DNA of 64,000 nt from JAHJQZ01 sp963676075. GTDB taxonomy: Bacteria > Pseudomonadota > Alphaproteobacteria > Rhizobiales > Devosiaceae. The first letter of the stretch is position 1. Every line of letters starts with the position of its first letter. This document shows positions 61,651 through 64,000 of the stretch, in pieces. Where the stretch lies: assembly GCA_963676075.2 (NCBI GenBank), contig CAXXNZ010000028.1, positions 275,982 through 339,981 of the forward strand, given 5' to 3'. The notes below the pieces were generated by a model. The model was not told where the DNA came from. It was given only the letters and a program-made list of their open reading frames with translations, and did not search any database. The position numbers and the translations under genes are program-made.

Positions 61651-62457
61651 CTACTCGCCCTTTTTGGCGCGCTGTGCCGCCTGCCGCTCTTCCCGTGGCG
61701 TCAAATGCCGGCGGTCGAGCGAAGCAAGGACACCGCGCAGCGTCCTGACTTCCTGCTCGGAAAATCCGGCCTTGCCGAGCATGGTCCTGAGATTGGCGAC
61801 AAAGGTCGGGCGCTTTTCTGGTGTCTTGAAAAAGCCGGACCGGTCGAGCGCTTCCTCGAGCTGTTCATACATGCCCAGAAGGTCGGCCTTGCTCGCCGGT
61901 TCCTTGTCGGGCGTCGCAAAGGGCAGCGCCGCCTGTGTCGTCTCGCGCCGCCATTCATAGGCCAGCACCAACACCGCCTGCGCGATGTTGAGCGAGGCAA
62001 ACGCCGGCTCGACAGGCAGGGTGACGATGGTATCGCACAGCGCCACTTCCTCGTTGTAGAGACCCCATTTCTCGCGTCCAAAAACGATCCCGGCCTTCTG
62101 GCCGGTCCCGATGTGGCGCGCCAGCCGCCGTGCCCCCTCGTCCGGCCCGATCACCTCATGCGCCAGTTCGCGCCGCCGCGCCGTGGTCGCCAGCACCAGC
62201 GTCAGGTCGGCAATGGCTTCGGGGAAGGTCTCGAACACCTGCACCCGGTCAATGACGTGATCGGCGCGCGAGGCCGAAGCGCGGGCCTTCTCGTTGGGCC
62301 AACCGTCGCGCGGCTTGACCAGCCGCAGGTCCCACAGGCCAAAATTGGCCATGGCCCGCGCCGCCGCGCCGATGTTCTCGCCAAGCTGTGGCTCGGCAAG
62401 GATCACTGCCGGTGCCGGATCGAAATTGAGGACCTGTGTGCGGTCGGTGCCGGCCAT
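61651..62457 (-). CDS. trmJ: tRNA/rRNA methyltransferase, TrmJ type
   Basis: A SPOUT-fold 2'-O-methyltransferase of 268 residues. VILAEPQLGENIGAAARAM, IVFGREKWGLYNEEVALCD and LPVEPAFASLNIAQAVLVL are the three knot motifs of TrmH/TrmJ enzymes. The C-terminal helical extension is typical of TrmJ, which modifies position 32 of tRNA. The start at 62457 lies five bases beyond the GNAT stop, implying coupling; the frame is open ten codons more. Confidence 0.92.
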   Translation of the reverse strand: MAGTDRTQVLNFDPAPAVILAEPQLGENIGAAARAMANFGLWDLRLVKPRDGWPNEKARASASRADHVIDRVQVFETFPEAIADLTLVLATTARRRELAHEVIGPDEGARRLARHIGTGQKAGIVFGREKWGLYNEEVALCDTIVTLPVEPAFASLNIAQAVLVLAYEWRRETTQAALPFATPDKEPASKADLLGMYEQLEEALDRSGFFKTPEKRPTFVANLRTMLGKAGFSEQEVRTLRGVLASLDRRHLTPREERQAAQRAKKGE

Positions 62458-62462
62458 CGCCT

Positions 62463-63026
62463 TCAGCCCTTCCTTTTTTGCCGCCACTCGTCTTCGAGAA
62501 TGGCGTAGTAGAATTCATCATCCCAGCCACCCTTGAAGATGGCGTGCTCGCGAAAATGGGCCTCGCGGCGCATACCGACCCGCTCCATCAGCCGGTAGGA
62601 GCCGGGATTGCGCGCATCGCAGCGCCCGAAAATACGGTGAAATCCAAAGCCCTCGAACCCGAGCTCCATCAGCGCCGACACCGCCTCGCTGGCATAACCC
62701 TTGCCGTGATACGCGGGGTTGAAGCTGTAGCCGATCTCGCCCTGCCGGGCTTCCTTGTCTGACACGCCCATGAACAGATCGCCGATCAGCCGATTTTCCG
62801 ACTTGAGGACTACGGCAACGCAGAGCTTGCCCGAGGCCTTGTCCGACCCGTCCATCTCGACCCACTCAGCGAGTTTGATGGCGAGCTCCTCGCGGCTGCG
62901 CGGGCTCCAGAACTGGTAGTGCGCCACCTCTTCAAGCTGATGATAGGCGTGGATGGCATCCAGATCGTCCATCTGTTGCAGCCGCAGGACGAGGCGTTCA
63001 GTCTCAATCGGCAAGGCAACTGTCAT
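62463..63026 (-). CDS. GNAT family N-acetyltransferase (RimJ-like)
   Basis: A 187-residue GNAT of the RimJ/RimL type. ETERLVLRLQQMDDLDAIHAY is the usual opening, EIGYSFNPAYHGKGYASEAVSAL is motif A, and FGRCDARNPGSYRLMERVGMRRE motif B (quoted in parts). Start at MTVALPIETERL. First gene of the GNAT-trmJ-MFS run. Substrate unknown. Confidence 0.92.
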   Translation of the reverse strand: MTVALPIETERLVLRLQQMDDLDAIHAYHQLEEVAHYQFWSPRSREELAIKLAEWVEMDGSDKASGKLCVAVVLKSENRLIGDLFMGVSDKEARQGEIGYSFNPAYHGKGYASEAVSALMELGFEGFGFHRIFGRCDARNPGSYRLMERVGMRREAHFREHAIFKGGWDDEFYYAILEDEWRQKRKG

Positions 63027-63152
63027 GGAACAGGGCTCTCTATAAGAAGGCGTTTGGCTTTGGCGAATGTGATGGACAATCGCCGGTCGGGGTTCAAGCA
63101 CAAATCCATTGCCGCGCCTACCGGCTCGTGTGAGTTTTCGCAGGCCGAACAC

Positions 63153-63296
63153 ATGGAGACCACCATGCTGGCTCATGGACATTGCCAATGCGGCACCATC
63201 TGTTTCACCGTCGATAGCGAACCGTTGCGAATGGCGCAGCGCCGCTGCGAGGACTGTCGCAGAACGACTGACGAAGGGCTGACACCATGCCAATGA
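63153..63296 (+). pseudogene. Truncated GFA/CENP-V family fragment
   Basis: A 47-residue frame beginning METTMLAHGHCQCGTICFTVDSEPLR-type sequence (first 20 residues run to CFTV). It has the CxCG...CxxC zinc pattern of the glutathione-dependent formaldehyde-activating (GFA) family (HCQCG, then RCEDCRRTT) but stops at TPCQ where intact members run to 110-150 residues. It overlaps the TfoX start by ten bases. Probably a decayed remnant; a functional mini-protein is less likely. Confidence 0.6.
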
Positions 63297-63634
63297 ACAT
63301 GAGCGTCATCGAACTCGCCGACCGTATCCGCGACCGCCTCGGCTCCGGCCCCGGCATCACCGAAAAGAAGATGTTCGGCGCTCTTGCCTTCATGCGTCAC
63401 GGCAACATGGTCGTCGCCCCGATGAAAGGCGGCGCCCTGCTCGTCCGTGTCGGCAAGGACGGCATGGAGGCCGCCCTCGCCCGTCCCGGCGCCATGCCGA
63501 TGGATATGGGCAGCAAGACCATGGGCGGCTTTGTGGTCGTGTCCGGCGATGTTCTTGAGGACGACGAGGTCCTCGACGACTGGATCGCCACAGCTGCGGC
63601 CTTCGTTGCCACCCTGCCGCCAAAACAGGCGTAG
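63287..63634 (+). CDS. TfoX/Sxy family N-terminal domain protein
   Basis: A 115-residue TfoX_N protein. LGSGPGITEKKMFGALAFM, GALLVRVGKDGM, and MGSKTMGGFVVVSGDVLEDDEVLDDW (in parts) define the fold. Small stand-alone TfoX_N proteins are common in alphaproteobacteria and not linked to competence. Start ATG at 63287; later in-frame ATGs (63293, 63299) are possible. Confidence 0.88.
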   Translation: MPMNMSVIELADRIRDRLGSGPGITEKKMFGALAFMRHGNMVVAPMKGGALLVRVGKDGMEAALARPGAMPMDMGSKTMGGFVVVSGDVLEDDEVLDDWIATAAAFVATLPPKQA

Positions 63635-63706
63635 TACTCACCTAACACCCTCTGCCGGCGCCCGCATGCCATGCTCGTCCCCTTTGCATCTCAAGGGAGG
63701 GAAAGC

Positions 63707-64000
63707 ATGAGCGGCAAGAAAATCCTGATGATCTGCGGCGATTTCGGCGAGGACTACGAGACCATGGTGCCTTTCCAGGCGCTTTTGGCAGTGGGTCACA
63801 CCGTCGACGCCGTCTGCCCCGACAAGAAGGCCGGCGACACCATTGCCACCTCGATCCACGACTTCGAGGGCGACCAGACCTACTCAGAAAAGCGCGGGCA
63901 CAACTTCGCCCTCAACGCCAGCTTCGCCGACATCAACCCCGCCAGTTACGACGCCTTGTGCATCCCCGGAGGCCGCGCCCCGGAGTATCTGAGGCTCAAC
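63707..64000 (+). CDS. DJ-1/PfpI family protein, 3' end outside window
   Basis: The first 98 residues of a DJ-1/PfpI-fold protein. KILMICGDFGEDYETMVPFQ, VDAVCPDKKAGDTIATSIHD and YDALCIPGGRAPEYLRL are typical of the large-loop PfpI group. The nucleophile-elbow Cys lies beyond the window end. GGGAGG six bases before the ATG supports the start. Deglycase or protease-like activity cannot be judged from this part. Confidence 0.9.
   Translation, partial: MSGKKILMICGDFGEDYETMVPFQALLAVGHTVDAVCPDKKAGDTIATSIHDFEGDQTYSEKRGHNFALNASFADINPASYDALCIPGGRAPEYLRLN

Noticed and set aside
1..64000. Anti-phage defence, toxin-antitoxin or prophage island
   Set aside because: No nuclease-NTPase pairs, integrase, phage structural genes or toxin-antitoxin pairs were recognisable; the lone EEP and GNAT genes have housekeeping contexts.

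Overview
The window is chromosomal DNA of a GC-rich alphaproteobacterium, most likely a member of the Hyphomicrobiales (Rhizobiales). The evidence is the gene content: a DUF1476 F1-ATPase zeta-type inhibitor, DUF3126 next to cysE, a bacterial transglutaminase-like cysteine peptidase, a zf-CHCC zinc finger beside an FAD monooxygenase, the IscU-like/yidD/folE/hisI/thrS neighbourhood, a separate purS behind purC, BacA/SbmA, and RIME/REP-like intergenic palindromes. No genus can be named from this sequence alone. Coding density is high, most genes belong to short same-strand runs with 4-base ATGA overlaps, and I see no insertion sequence, prophage, integrase or CRISPR array.

Layout. 1-1.5 kb: end of a pentose-phosphate/glucokinase operon (6-phosphogluconate dehydrogenase, polyphosphate glucokinase). 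1.8-11.4 kb: a very large periplasmic peptidoglycan-binding repeat protein, NAD kinase, a DUF2336 protein, a lytic transglycosylase, a nitroreductase, a secreted three-repeat protein and a PilZ protein. 11.4-20.2 kb: thrS, a cysteine-cluster protein, a sugar-nucleotide-type epimerase under a LacI-type operator, an enlarged YidD, an IscU-like scaffold, folE, and pncA-pncB-hisI. 20.2-31.5 kb: slyX-rhomboid, PAS, double-PilZ, transglutaminase-like protease, DUF3126-cysE-hydrolase, zinc finger-monooxygenase, and an MFS-GNAT pair. 31.6-44.2 kb: GNAT-gndA and a gluconate-5-dehydrogenase-like SDR, tRNA-Leu(TAA), gpt-cinA-like, map-radC, a CelD-like acetyltransferase, ccdA, an EEP-family protein and cardiolipin synthase, rpe and an MFS protein. 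44.3-57 kb: outer-membrane barrel protein with a 24-bp repeat leader, purB, an RBBP9 hydrolase, a glycosyltransferase pair, a RIME-like element, DUF1476, purC-purS, DUF1304, IMPase-ttcA, an extended BacA, and rpsD. 57-64 kb: EamA and AEC transporters, a DUF533 protein, an MFS protein, trmJ, GNAT, a truncated GFA-family fragment, TfoX, and the start of a DJ-1/PfpI gene.

Functional themes. Gluconate/pentose-phosphate metabolism recurs (two 6PGDH genes, glucokinase, gluconate-5-dehydrogenase-like SDR, rpe). NAD(P) metabolism is represented by nadK, pncA and pncB. Purine synthesis has purB, purC and purS, with gpt for salvage. Envelope functions are numerous: the 1236-residue repeat protein, lytic transglycosylase, Omp, cardiolipin synthase, glycosyltransferases, BacA, CcdA and YidD.

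Most of the window is ordinary housekeeping and conserved alphaproteobacterial sequence. I did not find a convincing new defence or mobile system. The signals most worth a second look are architectural: 14-residue tandem repeats in the giant periplasmic protein, a three-repeat secreted protein, YidD with a large N-terminal extension, BacA with a roughly 150-residue C-terminal tail, the ATG-led 24-bp repeats ahead of the Omp gene, an orphan LacI-type operator, and structured leaders upstream of thrS and rpsD.
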